Assembly (NCBI GenBank): GCA_035645555.1
Contig: DASQMI010000094.1
Span: 1 to 64,000 of the forward strand
DNA from: Lysobacter_F sp035645555
Lineage (GTDB): Bacteria; Pseudomonadota; Gammaproteobacteria; Xanthomonadales; Xanthomonadaceae
Reading direction: 5' to 3'
DNA length: 64,000 bases
Positions within the stretch are counted from its first letter, which is position 1. Every line of letters starts with the position of its first letter. The position numbers and the translations under genes are program-made. The notes under the pieces were generated by a model that worked only from the letters and a program-made list of their open reading frames with translations, was not told the origin of the DNA and ran no database searches. Shown here in pieces: positions 42,044 to 52,301 of this stretch.

Positions 42044-43669
42044 ATGAGCGAGCCCAGCGCCAGCGATGCGATCGAACGCGACGTGATGGAGTACGACGTC
42101 GTCACCGTCGGCGCGGGTCCCGCGGGACTGGCGTTCGCGATCCGGCTCAAGCAGCTCAAGCCCGAGCTGTCGGTGTGCGTGATCGAGAAGGCCTCGACCA
42201 TCGGCGCGCATATCCTGTCCGGTGCGGTGATCGAACCGCAGCCGCTCGACGCGCTGCTGCCGAACTGGCGCGACAACCCGCCGCCGATCTGCGTGCCGGC
42301 GAAGGAGGACGAGTTCTGGCTGCTGACCAAGACCGGCGGCCGCAAGCTGCCGGTGGTCCCGCCGCAGATGAACAACCACGGCAACTTCATCGTCAGCCTC
42401 GGCGCGATGTGCGCGTGGCTGGCGCCGCAGGCCGAGGCGCTGGGCGTGGAGATCTACCCCGGCTTCGCCGCGGCCGAGACGCTGCACGACGACAGCGGCG
42501 CGGTGGTCGGCGTGCGCATCGGCGACATGGGCGTGGCGAAGGACGGCTCGCACAAGCCGACCTACACCGCCGGCATCGACATTCGCGCCAAGATCACCGT
42601 GCTCGCCGAAGGCGCGCGCGGGCATCTGACCAAGCGACTGATCAAACAGTTCGGACTGGATGCCGACTGCGACCCGCAGAGCTACTCGATCGGCATCAAG
42701 GAGCTGTGGCAGGTACCGGAGGAACGCGTCACGCCGGGCAAGATCGTGCACACGGTCGGCTGGCCGGCGGACAACCAGACCTACGGCGGCAGCTTCCTGT
42801 ACCACCTGGACAAGGGCCGCATCGCGCTCGGCTACGTGTCGGGCCTCGACTACAAGGACCCGCGCTACCAGCCGTGGGAAGCGTTCCAGCAGTGGAAGAA
42901 CCATCCCACGGTGAAGCCGCTGCTCGACGGCGGCAGCATCCTGTCGGCGGGCGCGCGCGCGATCGTCACCGGCGGCTGGCAGTCGCTGCCGAAGACGGAG
43001 ATGCCGGGCGCGCTGCTGATCGGCGATACCGCCGGACTGCTCAACGTGCCGAAGATCAAGGGAACGCACCAGGCGATCCGCTCCGGCATACTCGCCGCCG
43101 AGCATCTCGCCGAGAGCCTTTCCCCGCAGGGCTGGGATGCGAAGCTGCGCGCGTCCGAAGCGATGGCCGAGCTGCGCAAGGTCCGCAACATCAAGCCCGG
43201 CTTCAAGCGCGGCTTCTGGTTCGGCATGTTCAACGCGGCGTGGGAAACCGTCACCGGCGGCGCGTCGCCGTGGACGCTGCGCAACAAGCCGGACTGGTGC
43301 TCGCTGGAGAAGGTCGGCGAATACGAGGCGCCGAAGCGCGATTACGTCGAACGCGCGCTGCCGCCACGCGACCGCTTGGCCGGCGTGTACTTCGCCGCCA
43401 CCGAGCACGACGAGGATCAACCGGTGCACCTGAAGGTGGTAGACACCTCGATCTGCGTGACCCGCTGCGCGGAGGAATACGCCAACCCGTGCACGCGGTT
43501 CTGCCCGGCCGGCGTCTACGAGATCGTCGAGGACGACGCCGGCAAGCGCCTGCAGATCAACGCCGCCAATTGCGTGCACTGCAAGACCTGCGACATCAAG
43601 GACCCGTACGAGATCATCCACTGGGTGACGCCGGAAGGCGGTTCCGGGCCCAACTACCAGAACCTCTGA
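42044..43669 (+). CDS. Electron transfer flavoprotein-ubiquinone oxidoreductase
   Basis: 541 residues. The FAD dinucleotide fold VGAGPAGLAFAIRLKQ is near residue 20. The middle has LSGAVIEPQPLDALLPNW and GDTAGLLNVPKIKGTHQAI, typical of ETF-QO. A C-terminal ferredoxin-like domain has the 4Fe-4S cysteines (NPCTRFCPAGVYE, then CVHCKTCDIKDP). It is an inner-membrane enzyme moving electrons from ETF to ubiquinone in fatty-acid and amino-acid oxidation. Its ETF partner genes are at 52.3-54.0 kb. ATG 42044 is used rather than an in-frame TTG 15 bases upstream. Confidence 0.96.
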   Translation: MSEPSASDAIERDVMEYDVVTVGAGPAGLAFAIRLKQLKPELSVCVIEKASTIGAHILSGAVIEPQPLDALLPNWRDNPPPICVPAKEDEFWLLTKTGGRKLPVVPPQMNNHGNFIVSLGAMCAWLAPQAEALGVEIYPGFAAAETLHDDSGAVVGVRIGDMGVAKDGSHKPTYTAGIDIRAKITVLAEGARGHLTKRLIKQFGLDADCDPQSYSIGIKELWQVPEERVTPGKIVHTVGWPADNQTYGGSFLYHLDKGRIALGYVSGLDYKDPRYQPWEAFQQWKNHPTVKPLLDGGSILSAGARAIVTGGWQSLPKTEMPGALLIGDTAGLLNVPKIKGTHQAIRSGILAAEHLAESLSPQGWDAKLRASEAMAELRKVRNIKPGFKRGFWFGMFNAAWETVTGGASPWTLRNKPDWCSLEKVGEYEAPKRDYVERALPPRDRLAGVYFAATEHDEDQPVHLKVVDTSICVTRCAEEYANPCTRFCPAGVYEIVEDDAGKRLQINAANCVHCKTCDIKDPYEIIHWVTPEGGSGPNYQNL

Positions 43670-43672
43670 GCG

Positions 43673-45766
43673 ATGGCGCCGAGGCTTGGATCGCGTGTGC
43701 GCGGCGCGTTGTTCCGCACGCTGCGCCTTGCGTTTCGCCTGGCTCCCCTTTCAGGGGGCACACGCGACCGCTGGCGGCAGGCGTTCCTCAACCGCTATCC
43801 CGGGCTGATCCCAAATCCCGCGCGCGGTCGCGTGCTGGTCACCGGCGGTCCGCGCCTGCAGCGTCCGCTCCTTCGTGCCGACCAGCGCGCGATCGGCTAC
43901 GTCGAACACCGCATCGAGCCGCTGCCGCAACCGCTGCCGGCCACGGTGGTCGCGTTCTACCTGCCGCAGTTCCACCCGATTCCCGAGAACGACCGCTGGT
44001 GGGGCACCGGCTTCACCGAGTGGCACAACGTCACGCGCGCGCTTCCACAGTTCGAAGGCCACGCGCAGCCGCGCCTGCCGGGCGCGCTCGGCTACTACGA
44101 CCTGCGCAACCCCGAAACGATGCGCGCGCAGGCGAAGCTGGCGCGCGAATATGGCATCGGCGCGTTCTGCTTCTACTTCTACTGGTTCGGCGGCACCACG
44201 TTGCTGGAGCAGCCGCTGCGGCAATGGCTGGCCGATCCGACCATCGACCTGCCGTTCTGCCTGTGCTGGGCCAACGAACCGTGGTCGCGGCGCTGGGACG
44301 GCCGCCCGCAGGAGGTGCTGATCGATCAGCGCCACTCGCCCGAGGACGATCTCGCGTTCATCCGGCATGTCGCCGACTACCTGCGCGATCCGCGCTGCCT
44401 ACGCGTCGACGGGCGCCCGCTGTTGCTCGTTTACCGGCCAGGGCTGTTGCCCGATGCGCGCGCCACCGCCGCGCGCTGGCGCGCGTGGTGCCGCGAGCAC
44501 GGCATCGGCGAGATCCATCTCGCCTACGTGCAGGCGTTCGAGCGCCCCGAGCCTGCCGACATCGGCTTCGACGCGGCGGTCGAGTTTCCGCCTAACCTCG
44601 CGACGCCGCGCGAGATCACCGGCGCGCAACTGCTGATCAACCCCGACTTCCACGGACACGTACTGGACTGGCGCGAGCTTGCGCGCGAGTACGTCGCGCG
44701 CGGCGTGGCGCCGGCGCACGTCTATCCGGGCGTCAATTGCGGCTGGGACAACGAGCCACGTCGCCCCGGGCGCGGCCGCATCTATCTGCACGCGTCGCCG
44801 CGCGGTTATCGCGATTGGCTGCACGAGACGATCGCGCACCGCCTCGGCGAGCGCACCGCCGACCGGCGGCTGGTGTTCGTCAATGCGTGGAACGAATGGG
44901 CCGAGGGCGCGGTACTGGAGCCGGATGCACGCCTGGGACACGCGTGGCTGCAGGCCACGCGTGACGCGCTCGCCCAGGCGTCCGTGCCCCGTGCCGAAGC
45001 GGCGTCATCGCCGCGGCCGTGCGCAGTGGTGCATGCCTGGTACCCGGACGTGCTCGAGGAAATCCTGGAGACGCTGAAGCGCGCGGAGGTACCGTGGCAG
45101 CTGATCGTCACCACTGCGCCCGAGGTGCAGGCCGAGGTCGAAGCCCGTCTGCAGCGCCTGTGGCCGGAGGCCGAACTGTGCGTGTTCGAGAACCGCGGAC
45201 GCGACATCCTGCCGTTCCTGCGTGTGGCATCGCGACTGGCGGACGAAGGCGAGCCGCTGATCCTCAAGCTGCACACCAAGCGCTCCACGCATCGCCATGA
45301 TGGCGGCCAATGGCGGCGCGAACTGGTCGATGAGCTGACCGCACCGGCGCGCGTGGCCGGAATTCTTGCCGCATTCCGCCAGCAGCCGACATTGGGGCTG
45401 GTGGCTCCCGATGGACACATCCAGCCCCTGAGTTACTTCTGGGGCGCCAATCGCGACAACGTGGAGGCCCTGTGCGTGCGGCTGGGTCTTCCCCTGCCGC
45501 GGCCTGAAGCCGATCGATTCGCCGCCGGCAGCATGTTCTGGGTACGCACCGAGGCGCTGCGCCCGCTGCTCGACGCCCATCTCGACGACTGGCTGTTCGA
45601 GCCGGAACGCGGCCAGGTGGACGGCACGTTCGCGCACGCGGTCGAGCGGGCCATGGCGCTCGCCGTCTGCTCGACTGGCTGCACCCTAGGCGGGACGAGC
45701 CTAAATGCTAGCCAACCAAACATTAAGCTACAGCGGCATCGCTACCCGTACGCGGACCGGTTTTGA
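43673..45766 (+). CDS. WbsX + RgpF domain polysaccharide biosynthesis protein
   Basis: 697 residues in two parts. Residues about 90-420 are a WbsX (GH99-like) domain with VVAFYLPQFHPIPENDRWWG, GFTEWHNV, FCFYFYWFGG and FVNAWNEWAEG. Residues about 450-680 match RgpF (rhamnan synthesis F), with VVHAWYPDVLEEIL, FENRGRDILPFL and LKLHTKRSTHR. Such fusions occur in O-antigen and rhamnan clusters and are thought to act on glycan assembly; no reaction is proven. It starts three bases after the ETF-QO stop. The last 23 or so codons are markedly AT-richer than the rest of the gene. Confidence 0.85.
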   Translation: MAPRLGSRVRGALFRTLRLAFRLAPLSGGTRDRWRQAFLNRYPGLIPNPARGRVLVTGGPRLQRPLLRADQRAIGYVEHRIEPLPQPLPATVVAFYLPQFHPIPENDRWWGTGFTEWHNVTRALPQFEGHAQPRLPGALGYYDLRNPETMRAQAKLAREYGIGAFCFYFYWFGGTTLLEQPLRQWLADPTIDLPFCLCWANEPWSRRWDGRPQEVLIDQRHSPEDDLAFIRHVADYLRDPRCLRVDGRPLLLVYRPGLLPDARATAARWRAWCREHGIGEIHLAYVQAFERPEPADIGFDAAVEFPPNLATPREITGAQLLINPDFHGHVLDWRELAREYVARGVAPAHVYPGVNCGWDNEPRRPGRGRIYLHASPRGYRDWLHETIAHRLGERTADRRLVFVNAWNEWAEGAVLEPDARLGHAWLQATRDALAQASVPRAEAASSPRPCAVVHAWYPDVLEEILETLKRAEVPWQLIVTTAPEVQAEVEARLQRLWPEAELCVFENRGRDILPFLRVASRLADEGEPLILKLHTKRSTHRHDGGQWRRELVDELTAPARVAGILAAFRQQPTLGLVAPDGHIQPLSYFWGANRDNVEALCVRLGLPLPRPEADRFAAGSMFWVRTEALRPLLDAHLDDWLFEPERGQVDGTFAHAVERAMALAVCSTGCTLGGTSLNASQPNIKLQRHRYPYADRF

Positions 45767-45768
45767 GC

Positions 45769-48210
45769 TCATCCCGGCACCACACGCCAAGCCGTGTCTG
45801 GAACGTGGGTGATCTGGGCTGAGCCGGAGATGATCGTGGACCCGCGCATCAAGTGGATTACGTTCTGCCCCGTGGCGGTATTTCGCCACAGGATGTCGGC
45901 ATAGCCATCGCCGTTGTAGTCCCCCGCGCTTGCGACTTGCCAAGCAAGGTCCGGCTCCTTGTGCACGAAGGCAACAGCCGCGACTGCCGCACCGTTCATG
46001 CGCCAGAGATAAACCTCGCCAGAGTCCTCGTGCCGCCAGTACACGTCTGCACGGCCATCACCATCGAAGTCCTGCGCCGCATGGATACGCCAACGTGTGT
46101 CAGCAACCGTATCGACGAACGCCGACCCGGTCCGCACCGTAAAGCCATCCATGAGATGCACAACATTGCGGCCGGTTAGCGAGTGACGCCAGAAGACGTC
46201 GTTCTTCCCATCGCCGTTGAAGTCGCCAGTAGCGACCACTTTCCAGTTGAGATCCGGCTCGCGATGCACGGAGCGCACTTGGCGGGGCAGCAGGCTGCCC
46301 ATCAACCAGATGTCATTGACCCCGCTCACCTGGTGACGCCAGTACAGATCCGTCACACCATCCCCATCGAAATCACCCAACGCAACGATCCGCCAATCAG
46401 GATCGGCGACAGTGAGCGAAGCACCTGAGCTGGCGAGAACGCGCGTCCCATCCATGTGATGGATCAGAAGCTCGCCTGAAGTCGCATGGCGCCAGAGCAC
46501 GTCAGCTTTTCCATCGCCATTGAAATCGCCAAGTCCGGCTGCGTTCCATCTCACGTCCGCGAGGCGACTAACGGTAGCGGCGCTTACGAGAGCGGCGCCG
46601 TTCAAGAACCAAATGTCATTGTTGCCGGAGAGTGAATGACGCCAGTACAGATCTGACCTGCCATCCCCGTCGAAGTCGCTGGTCACGCGCCGTGTGGGCT
46701 GACTCGGGACTACAGTCGCCCGAAACGCCGCCACCGCCGGCATCGTCTGCCGCAAGCTCCGCGCGTTGTCCGCCTGATCGGGCACGCCGCACGGGAAGCC
46801 GTTGCAGGTGTTGATATACGGATTCGAAAACACCCGGATGCGGGTGAGGCCAGACTCGCCGTACGCCATCACCGTGTAAAACGCGCCGCTGCCGGCGGGT
46901 GCTTTGTGGCCGAACGAATAGGGGTAGCGCCCGTACTCGTTGGACTGCAGCACGTTGTCGTCACCGTCGGCCTCCCCCCGGTCGTGCGCCGAGCCCATGT
47001 TGTGGCCGAGCTCATGCGCCAGGGTTTCGTCGCGGCAGATGTAGCCGTTGTCAGGGAACGCGTTGAGGTTGGAATCGCCGATGACGGCCATGCCCCACTT
47101 CGCGTGGGACGTGGTGATCGTGCGCTGCCCGGACCCGTTCAGCCAGGCGATGCCGCAACCGTCGTTTTCGGGATCGTTGAAGTTGCGCACCAGGACGACC
47201 AGGTCGCCACCGAACTGCTCGCGCGCCGTGTGCAGCGGCTGCAGTGCGGGCGGAACGCCGGTATCGGTGCAGTTGAGCGAGCCGTTCTGCTCGGTGCAGG
47301 ACACGCCGGTCAGGTTGTACAGCGCCTGTTCGTTGGCGGTGGCGTCCGCGTAGTCGACCTGAACCGTGCGGACCAGCCGCACCTGGGCGTCGATCTGGCT
47401 GTTCGTGTAGGCCTGGTTGGCAACCGCGATCAGATGTGCGAGCCGGGTATTGGCCTGCGACTGCCCGCCCAGCCGCGCAGCGAAGTTCGAGGTATAGCCC
47501 AGCACCACGTCGACCGTGGTCGCCGCGCTCGTGGTCGCCTGCGCGGTGAACGCCGAAGCGGTCGCCGGCGTCGTGCCGGCCGCCGCGGCGACAGGGCCGG
47601 TCGCGATCGGCGGCGGCAGGTGGTCCGGCTTGGTCGGGCGGGTCGCTTCGTTGTCCAGGCTGGCCAAGCCTTGCGGATGCGTTTCGATCAGCCACGCGCG
47701 CCCCTGCGACAGCCCGAGCCGCAGCGGCTCGCGGTCGCCGTACGGCACGGTGCCGAACACCGCCTTCTCGCCGAAGGTGATGATCGCCTCGGTGCCGGGC
47801 GCACTGCCGGGCACGCGCCCGATCCAGGTCCAGTTGCCGTCCGGATGCTCGACGTGGCGGTCATAGCGCAGGCGGATCTGGCTGCCGTCCGGCGCCGGGA
47901 TGGTCAGCTCGCCGGTGGCGATCGCGCGCAGCGCGTGCGCCTCGCTCAGGCTCACCGGATGGAATGTGTAGGCGCGCGTGCGCCGCGGCTGCACGACCTT
48001 GTCGTAGGCCAGCAACGCGCCGCGGTCCGGTAGCGACGCGAACGACTTGCCCGCCGGTGCCGCCGGCCCGGGATAGGCGGCGACACGGCCCGCGGAGCCC
48101 GCGACCGGCATGCGGCCCGCAGCCGCGCCCGCCCGGTCGGCTTCCTGTTCCTTCGTCGAGCAGCCGGCCACCAGAGCCAGAACCGCCGCGGCAGCCCAAA
48201 TACGACGCAT
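45769..48210 (-). CDS. Secreted reprolysin-like zinc metalloprotease with FG-GAP/VCBS repeats
   Basis: 813 residues from ATG 48210. The leader ends LVAGC, a lipobox, so the pre-protein may be a lipoprotein. A pro-region is followed by a metzincin catalytic domain with HELGHNMGSAHD (zinc His399, His403 and His409, Glu400 as base) and a downstream MAYGES Met-turn. Cysteine pairs suggest disulfides. From about residue 510 there are six FG-GAP/VCBS-type repeats, each with a DxDGDGxxDxxWRH calcium loop. It is a plausible type II secretion client or surface protease. GC content falls sharply in the repeat part, so that domain may have been acquired separately. Confidence 0.88.
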   Translation of the reverse strand: MRRIWAAAAVLALVAGCSTKEQEADRAGAAAGRMPVAGSAGRVAAYPGPAAPAGKSFASLPDRGALLAYDKVVQPRRTRAYTFHPVSLSEAHALRAIATGELTIPAPDGSQIRLRYDRHVEHPDGNWTWIGRVPGSAPGTEAIITFGEKAVFGTVPYGDREPLRLGLSQGRAWLIETHPQGLASLDNEATRPTKPDHLPPPIATGPVAAAAGTTPATASAFTAQATTSAATTVDVVLGYTSNFAARLGGQSQANTRLAHLIAVANQAYTNSQIDAQVRLVRTVQVDYADATANEQALYNLTGVSCTEQNGSLNCTDTGVPPALQPLHTAREQFGGDLVVLVRNFNDPENDGCGIAWLNGSGQRTITTSHAKWGMAVIGDSNLNAFPDNGYICRDETLAHELGHNMGSAHDRGEADGDDNVLQSNEYGRYPYSFGHKAPAGSGAFYTVMAYGESGLTRIRVFSNPYINTCNGFPCGVPDQADNARSLRQTMPAVAAFRATVVPSQPTRRVTSDFDGDGRSDLYWRHSLSGNNDIWFLNGAALVSAATVSRLADVRWNAAGLGDFNGDGKADVLWRHATSGELLIHHMDGTRVLASSGASLTVADPDWRIVALGDFDGDGVTDLYWRHQVSGVNDIWLMGSLLPRQVRSVHREPDLNWKVVATGDFNGDGKNDVFWRHSLTGRNVVHLMDGFTVRTGSAFVDTVADTRWRIHAAQDFDGDGRADVYWRHEDSGEVYLWRMNGAAVAAVAFVHKEPDLAWQVASAGDYNGDGYADILWRNTATGQNVIHLMRGSTIISGSAQITHVPDTAWRVVPG

Positions 48211-48331
48211 ACGCTGAGGACTTGACAAACGCGCACCCGTCGGCGCAGGCATCAGCCTAGCCCAACTTCGGTCTGCGCGCTGGCGAAGGCCGGAGCCCGC
48301 GCGAAGGTTTTGTCAACGGCTGTGACCGCCG

Positions 48332-48958
48332 TCAGATGACCTTCACGCCGGTCGCGGCCTGCAGCTCATCCCTGGACACGCCCGGCGCCAGCTCGACGAG
48401 CCGCAGCCCCTCGGGCGTGACGTCCATCACGGCCAGATCGCTGATGATCCGGTTGACCACCCCAACCCCGGTCAGCGGCAGCGTGCATTCCGGCACGATC
48501 TTGTGCTCGCCGTTCTTGGCGACGTGCTCCATCAGCACCACGACGCGCTTGACGCCGGCCACCAGGTCCATCGCGCCGCCCATGCCCTTCACCATCTTGC
48601 CGGGCACCATCCAGTTGGCGAGGTCGCCCTTGTCGGTGACCTGCATTGCGCCGAGGATGGCCAGATCGATGTGGCCGCCGCGGATCATCGCGAAGCTGTC
48701 GTGGCTGCCGAAGAAGCTCGCGCCCCGACGGGCGGTGACGGTCTGCTTGCCGGCATTGATGAGGTCGGCGTCGACCTCGGCTTCGGTCGGGAATGGACCG
48801 ATGCCGAGCAGGCCGTTCTCGCTCTGCAGCCAGACGTCGACCCCGTCGGGGATGTAGTTGGCCACCAGCGTCGGCAGGCCGATGCCGAGGTTGACGTACA
48901 TGCCGTCGGCGAGTTCCTGTGCGGCGCGCTGCGCCATCTGATCGCGGGTCCAGGGCAT
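48332..48958 (-). CDS. scoB: 3-oxoacid CoA-transferase subunit B
   Basis: 208 residues. Family features are MYVNLGIGLPTLVANYIP, the catalytic-glutamate motif SENGLLGIGPFP, and GGHIDLAILGAMQVTDKGDLANW. Together with subunit A it moves CoA from succinyl-CoA to acetoacetate (or a related acid), feeding ketone bodies or fatty acids into the TCA cycle. It lies 11 bases downstream of the subunit A gene. Confidence 0.94.
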   Translation of the reverse strand: MPWTRDQMAQRAAQELADGMYVNLGIGLPTLVANYIPDGVDVWLQSENGLLGIGPFPTEAEVDADLINAGKQTVTARRGASFFGSHDSFAMIRGGHIDLAILGAMQVTDKGDLANWMVPGKMVKGMGGAMDLVAGVKRVVVLMEHVAKNGEHKIVPECTLPLTGVGVVNRIISDLAVMDVTPEGLRLVELAPGVSRDELQAATGVKVI

Positions 48959-48969
48959 TTCGATACTCC

Positions 48970-49701
<732 letters not shown>

Positions 49702-49800
49702 GGGGGAGCTCCGCATTCGGGAAGGTGCGAAGTGTAGCGTGGCCGCCGCGTCCGCCGGCCTTGGCCTTTCGGGCAAGCCCGCGGCCGCTAGACTGGATGG

Positions 49801-50706
49801 ATGCTCCGGATCGCCCTTGTCACCGCCGTCGAATCGCGCGCGCACGACACCGACCTGCCGTTGCTCGCGCCAGCGTGCGCCGCGGCTGGGCTGGCGGCCG
49901 AGGTCATTGCCTGGGACGACCCCAGCGTCTCGTGGGGCCGCTTCGACGCGGTGGTGCTGCGCTCGCCGTGGAACTACATGGAGCGTCTGCCCGCCTTCCT
50001 CGACTGGTGCACGCGCGTGGACCGTGCGAGCCGGCTGCTGAATCCGCTGCCGGTGGTGCGCTGGAACACCGACAAGCACTACCTCGCCGACCTCGCCGCG
50101 CGCGAGGTGCCGGTGGTGCCGACCCGCTTCGTCGAACCCGATGCCGAGCCGCTACCGGCGCTGGAGGCGTTCCTCGCCACGTTCGACTGCGCGGAGTTCG
50201 TGGTGAAACCGGCGGTCAGCGCGGGTTCGCGCGACACCCACCGCTACGGCCGCGAACAAACGTTCCTCGCCGCCAACCATCTCGGCCGTCTGCTCACCGC
50301 CGGGCGCAGCGCCATGCTTCAGCCGTACCTGCCGGCGGTCGACACGCACGGCGAGACCGCGCTGCTCTACTTCGCCGGCGATTACAGCCATGCGATCCGC
50401 AAGGCGGCGCTGCTCGAACGCGATGGCACGGCGCGCTCGCACACCGCGGCGCCCGATGTCATCCGGCCGTGCGAGCCCACCGAGGACGAGCGCGCGCTGG
50501 CCGAGCGCATCCTCGCCATCGTGGCCGCGCATCCCGCGCTCGGCGGCATGCTGGCGTACGCGCGCGTGGACCTCGTGCGCGGCGATGATGGCAAGCCGCG
50601 ACTGCTGGAACTGGAGCTGTGCGAGCCGGCGCTGTTCGTCACCCACGCGCCCGGCAGCGCCGAGCGTTTCGCCGCGCGGCTTGCGGCGTTGCTGCACGCT
50701 CGCTGA
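49801..50706 (+). CDS. ATP-grasp domain enzyme (glutathione synthetase/RimK-like)
   Basis: 301 residues. The N-terminal pre-ATP-grasp part has VVLRSPWNYMERL. The ATP-grasp core includes EFVVKPAVSAGSRDTHR (ATP-binding Lys and flexible loop), MLQPYLPAVDTHGETALLYF and a metal-binding end RLLELELCEPALF. These enzymes join a carboxylate to an amine via an acyl-phosphate. The closest look-alikes I know are orphan glutathione-synthetase-type proteins; neither substrate can be named. It stands alone, followed by a repeat hairpin and the convergent xanB gene. Confidence 0.82.
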   Translation: MLRIALVTAVESRAHDTDLPLLAPACAAAGLAAEVIAWDDPSVSWGRFDAVVLRSPWNYMERLPAFLDWCTRVDRASRLLNPLPVVRWNTDKHYLADLAAREVPVVPTRFVEPDAEPLPALEAFLATFDCAEFVVKPAVSAGSRDTHRYGREQTFLAANHLGRLLTAGRSAMLQPYLPAVDTHGETALLYFAGDYSHAIRKAALLERDGTARSHTAAPDVIRPCEPTEDERALAERILAIVAAHPALGGMLAYARVDLVRGDDGKPRLLELELCEPALFVTHAPGSAERFAARLAALLHAR

Positions 50707-50733
50707 GCCGCTAGGCGCGGCGCCGCCGCGAGT

Positions 50734-50749
50734 CGCGGCTGAAGCCGCG
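50734..50749. repeat. REP-like hairpin between convergent genes
   Basis: Perfect palindrome CGCGGC-TGAA-GCCGCG within GAGTCGCGGCTGAAGCCGCG, resembling the common REP unit (GTCGCGGCTTAAGCCGC type) of Pseudomonas and Xanthomonadaceae. It lies between the 3' ends of the ATP-grasp and xanB genes and may act as terminator for both. Confidence 0.6.
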
Positions 50750-50768
50750 CCTGCCGCATGAAGCCGCC

Positions 50769-52181
50769 TCAGGCGCGTCCGTAGACGTCCTCAAGCCGCT
50801 CGATGTCGTCCTCGCCGAGGTAGCCGCCGGACTGCACCTCGATCAGTTCCACCGGCTGGCTGCCGCGGTTGCGCAGGCGATGCACGCTGCCCTGCGGGAT
50901 GTAGGTGCTCTCGTTCGCGCGCAGCTCGAACACGCGGTCGTCGCAGGTCACCTCGGCGACGCCCGACACCACCACCCAGTGCTCGGCGCGATGGGCATGC
51001 CGCTGCAGGCTGAGCGCGGCACCAGGCTTCACCACGATGCGCTTGACCTGGAACCGCTCGCCCACCGCGATCGAGTCGTAGCTGCCCCACGGCCGGTACA
51101 CCTTGCGGTGCACGAGATGCTCGGTGCGGCCGGCGTTCTTGAGCAGGTCCACCACCTGCTTGACGTCCTGCACCCGGTCCTTGCGTGCGACCAGCGTGGC
51201 ATCGGCGGTGTCGACGATGACGAGCTCCTCGACACCGAGCGTGGCGATCAGACGGCCGTCGGAGGCGCGGATCAGGCTGTCGCGGGTATCCACCGCGATC
51301 ACGTCCCCCTCGGAGCGGTTCCCGCTCGCGTCGCGCTCGGCAACCGCCCACAGCGAGGACCACGAGCCGATGTCGCTCCAGCCGCAGCTCACCGGCACCA
51401 CCGCGGCGCGGTCGGTCTTTTCCATCACCGCGTAGTCGATCGAATCGCTGGGGCTCGCCGCGAATGCCTCGGCGTCGATCCGGGTGAAGTCGAGGTCGCG
51501 GCGCGCGCCGTGCCAGGCCCGCTCGGCCGCGTCGCGCATCGCCGCTGCGTGCCGGCCGAGTTCGTCTAGGTAGGCGTCCGCCCGGAACAGGAACATGCCG
51601 GAGTTCCACGCATAGCCGCCCTCGGCGAGGTAGCGCTGCGCGGTGGCGAGGTCGGGCTTCTCGACGAAGCGCTCGATCCGGAACCCCGCCCCGTCCAGTG
51701 CCGTGCCGCGCCGGATGTAGCCGTAACCGGTTTCCGGGTAGTCGGGCGTGATGCCGAACGCCACCAGCCACCCGGCCCCGGCCAGCGTGCGCGCGGCGCC
51801 GACCGCGCTGCGGAACGCGGATTCGTCGGCGATCAGGTGATCCGCCGGCAGCACCAGCAGCACGGCGTCCGGGTCGGTGGCGCGGGCGTGCAGCGCGGCG
51901 AGCGCGATCGCCGGCGCCGTGCTGCGCGGCACCGGCTCCAGCAGGATGCCGCCGCTGGCCACGTCCACGGCCTGCAGCTGCTCGCCGACCATGAAGCGGT
52001 GCTCCTCGCTGCAGACCGTGATCGGCGCGGCCACGTCCTCGAGCGCGGCCGCGCGCAGCACCGTTTCCTGGAACAGCGAACGGTCGCCCATCAGGGCCAG
52101 GAACTGCTTGGGCTGGTTCTGGCGCGACAGCGGCCACAGCCGGGTGCCGCTGCCGCCGCTGAGGACCACCGGGTGCAGCAT
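50769..52181 (-). CDS. xanB: Mannose-1-phosphate guanylyltransferase / mannose-6-phosphate isomerase
   Basis: 470 residues, bifunctional. The N-terminal nucleotidyltransferase has VVLSGGSGTRLWPLSR (GTP-binding loop), LVLPADHLI, FVEKPD and the lysine-containing VMEKTDRAAVVPVSCGWSDIGSW. The C-terminal cupin (about residues 350-470) has RPWGSYDSI, the zinc site QRHAHRAEHWVVVSG and PQGSVHRLRN. It makes mannose-6-P from fructose-6-P and then GDP-mannose, the donor for xanthan and LPS. XanB lies next to the LPS locus in Xanthomonas; here it is next to etfBA and the 54-64 kb glycan cluster. Confidence 0.95.
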   Translation of the reverse strand: MLHPVVLSGGSGTRLWPLSRQNQPKQFLALMGDRSLFQETVLRAAALEDVAAPITVCSEEHRFMVGEQLQAVDVASGGILLEPVPRSTAPAIALAALHARATDPDAVLLVLPADHLIADESAFRSAVGAARTLAGAGWLVAFGITPDYPETGYGYIRRGTALDGAGFRIERFVEKPDLATAQRYLAEGGYAWNSGMFLFRADAYLDELGRHAAAMRDAAERAWHGARRDLDFTRIDAEAFAASPSDSIDYAVMEKTDRAAVVPVSCGWSDIGSWSSLWAVAERDASGNRSEGDVIAVDTRDSLIRASDGRLIATLGVEELVIVDTADATLVARKDRVQDVKQVVDLLKNAGRTEHLVHRKVYRPWGSYDSIAVGERFQVKRIVVKPGAALSLQRHAHRAEHWVVVSGVAEVTCDDRVFELRANESTYIPQGSVHRLRNRGSQPVELIEVQSGGYLGEDDIERLEDVYGRA

Positions 52182-52301
52182 GCGGGGCGTCTCGTGGGGA
52201 GTCGCGGCAAGGATAGCCGAGGCGGCTTTCCCTTCCCGCGGCTCCGCTAGAATGTCGGGTTCCAGCCGCCCGGCGGCCTCCCCCACAAGGACCCCCGCAC
52301 G

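Noticed and set aside
48210..48252. GTG/ATG upstream of 48210 as the metalloprotease start
   Set aside because: The signal peptide with its lipobox begins at ATG 48210; the extra residues would precede the signal and have no clear function.
45853..48260. Several small plus-strand frames opposite the metalloprotease gene
   Set aside because: None has a ribosome site or known domain, and they lie against a well-supported gene.
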